A stretch of 6,165 nucleotides of DNA from Candidatus Woesearchaeota archaeon (GTDB lineage Archaea; Nanobdellota; Nanobdellia; Woesearchaeales; B54-G15), in contig QMQQ01000028.1 of the NCBI GenBank assembly GCA_003648985.1, positions 1-6,165 on the forward strand. Reading direction: 5' to 3'. A program made the position numbers and the translations under genes. Below the pieces are notes generated by a model. It did not search any database. It saw only the letters and a list, made by a program, of their open reading frames with translations, and was not told where the DNA came from. This document shows, piece by piece, positions 5,385 through 6,165 of this stretch (the first letter of the stretch is position 1; each line of letters begins with the position of its first letter).

Positions 5385-5852
5385 TTAATCGTATTGTGTT
5401 ATGCTTAAGATTGCAAAATATTTTCCTGTTTGTGTTTTTGCAAGGACTGGAATTGAAAATGTAGATTTTTTTGTAAAATTGCCATCGTATTTGACCAATG
5501 TTGTTGATTTACCATTTATTTTGTTTTCGAGTTTTATTGTAAGTTTATTGAAACCGTAATAAAGGAGGTTTTGCTTGTTTTTGAGTATGGTATTTAGCGC
5601 ATTCATTTTTTGAACGTCTATGCAGCTTCCGATTGGTTCGTTTGGACAGGCAAGTTCTGGAAGAAATGCTACTTTTATTGCATTGATTACTGTTTGTTTT
5701 TCGAGTATGTCATCTTTAAAGGCTTTTATGCTTCTTTTTTGAAAGTGTGAATAAAAGACTAAGCCAAAAATAAGTAGTATGAAAAAGATGATAAGTATAG
5801 CTGTTGTTTCAGTTACTTTAATCTGAGCCTTAGTAGATTTGCGGACAACCAT
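5385..5852 (-). CDS. Pilin-like protein with class III-type N-terminus (second of pair)
   Basis: A 155-residue protein. The leader MVVRKSTKA is basic, K8-A9-Q10 is a possible prepilin-peptidase site, Glu15 sits near position +6 of the mature form, and one hydrophobic helix follows (about 17-35). Residues 36-60 look helical and amphipathic, as in the stalk helix of pilins. The ectodomain contains two Cys, C69 and C77, in LACPNEPIGSC, probably a disulfide loop, and a sequon at N125 (NFT). The C-terminus, ILSITQYD, resembles that of the next gene product (LITLELYD), supporting a shared fold. The only usable ATG lies 23 nt inside the end of the upstream gene; the next Met (83) is beyond the helix, so the overlap seems real. 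No Shine-Dalgarno is visible. Exact filament or complex unknown. Confidence 0.7.
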   Translation of the reverse strand: MVVRKSTKAQIKVTETTAILIIFFILLIFGLVFYSHFQKRSIKAFKDDILEKQTVINAIKVAFLPELACPNEPIGSCIDVQKMNALNTILKNKQNLLYYGFNKLTIKLENKINGKSTTLVKYDGNFTKKSTFSIPVLAKTQTGKYFAILSITQYD

Positions 5853-6165
5853 TTTGTTCGAGCTGGTTGTTTTGTTGTTGTTCGATTTGTTGTGCTGAGT
5901 TGAGTATAGAGCTAAGCGATTTTGATGGTTGGGTTAAATTAATTTGAGTTTGGGTTGGACTAAGAAGATTTATTATTCCTCCGTAGATGGGCTGGCACGC
6001 TGTTCCTTCTGTTTGCTGGCTTAGTTTTTTTGTATAATCAAGATATATTCTGCGTTGAAAATCGTATCTTCTTAGCAGTTTTTTGATTTGGCATTTGAAT
6101 TGATTTGAATCAGCTGAAAATATTGCTGCGTATGTAATAAAGTCTTGCGGGTCGCGTGGATAGGA
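5830..6165 (-). CDS. Hypothetical protein, C-terminal end (partial), upstream of the pilin-like genes
   Basis: An open frame of 111 codons enters from the right edge and ends with TAA at 5830-5832; no start lies in the window. The visible part begins SYPRDPQDFITYAAIFSAD, is hydrophilic with a basic helical stretch (KKLLRRYDFQRRIYLDY), has three Cys (TAC, KC and the NGCPQIY end) and finishes in a Gln/Asn-rich tail (QQIEQQQNNQLEQ). No membrane segment is present in this part; any anchor would be in the missing N-terminus. Its tail overlaps the next gene by 23 nt, so it is translated from the same message and may belong with the pilin-like proteins. I do not recognise the family. Coding status is supported by the long open frame ending within the neighbour's start. 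Confidence 0.65.
   Translation of the reverse strand, partial: SYPRDPQDFITYAAIFSADSNQFKCQIKKLLRRYDFQRRIYLDYTKKLSQQTEGTACQPIYGGIINLLSPTQTQINLTQPSKSLSSILNSAQQIEQQQNNQLEQNGCPQIY

Noticed and set aside
1..6165. tRNA, rRNA, CRISPR, insertion sequence or transcription terminator
   Set aside because: No cloverleaf, spaced repeats, transposase or hairpin followed by a minus-strand T-run was found; essentially all bases are accounted for by coding sequence.

Overview
The window looks like a piece of an AT-rich archaeal genome, most probably a DPANN-type archaeon (Woesearchaeota/Pacearchaeota-like). The grounds are an archaeal Fap7/AK6-type adenylate kinase, an NFACT/RqcH (Rqc2/NEMF homologue) gene, two small proteins with archaeal class III (prepilin-peptidase) type N-termini, a wHTH-nucleotidyltransferase plus HEPN pair of a kind common in archaea, and extreme gene packing without Shine-Dalgarno sites. 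The lineage is inferred from protein style; no rRNA or other marker is present.

All ten genes lie on the minus strand, so transcription runs from 6165 down to 1. In transcription order they are: the C-terminal end of an unrecognised protein (5830-6165, partial); two pilin-like one-TM proteins (5385-5852 and 4889-5383); a cysteine-rich lipoprotein (4623-4883); an ABC-type ATPase (3671-4621) and its ABC-2 permease with a large coiled-coil ectodomain (2031-3674); an AK6/Fap7-like P-loop kinase (1516-2034); a wHTH-nucleotidyltransferase (1004-1522); a HEPN protein (594-1013); and the N-terminal part of RqcH (1-590, running off the edge). Neighbouring genes overlap by 4 to 23 nt or are separated by 1 to 5 nt, so there is essentially no intergenic DNA. 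No tRNA, rRNA, CRISPR array, insertion sequence or hairpin-T terminator was seen.

There appear to be two functional halves. The upstream half is cell-surface: pilin-like proteins, a lipoprotein and an ABC exporter. The downstream half has a ribosome/RNA flavour: AK6/Fap7 (ribosome biogenesis), a nucleotidyltransferase/HEPN pair resembling MntA/HepT toxin-antitoxin modules, and RqcH (ribosome quality control). At the AK6/nucleotidyltransferase junction there is a candidate internal promoter (box A-like TTTATATT) followed by two tandem 16-bp palindrome-like elements that cover the predicted start of the wHTH-nucleotidyltransferase. This is a plausible autoregulatory operator and the most interesting non-coding signal in the window. 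Several enzymes depart from their family motifs at key positions: His in place of the Walker B acid in AK6, no His in the HEPN motif, no obvious third acid in the nucleotidyltransferase, and Glu-Arg in place of Asp-Arg in RqcH.
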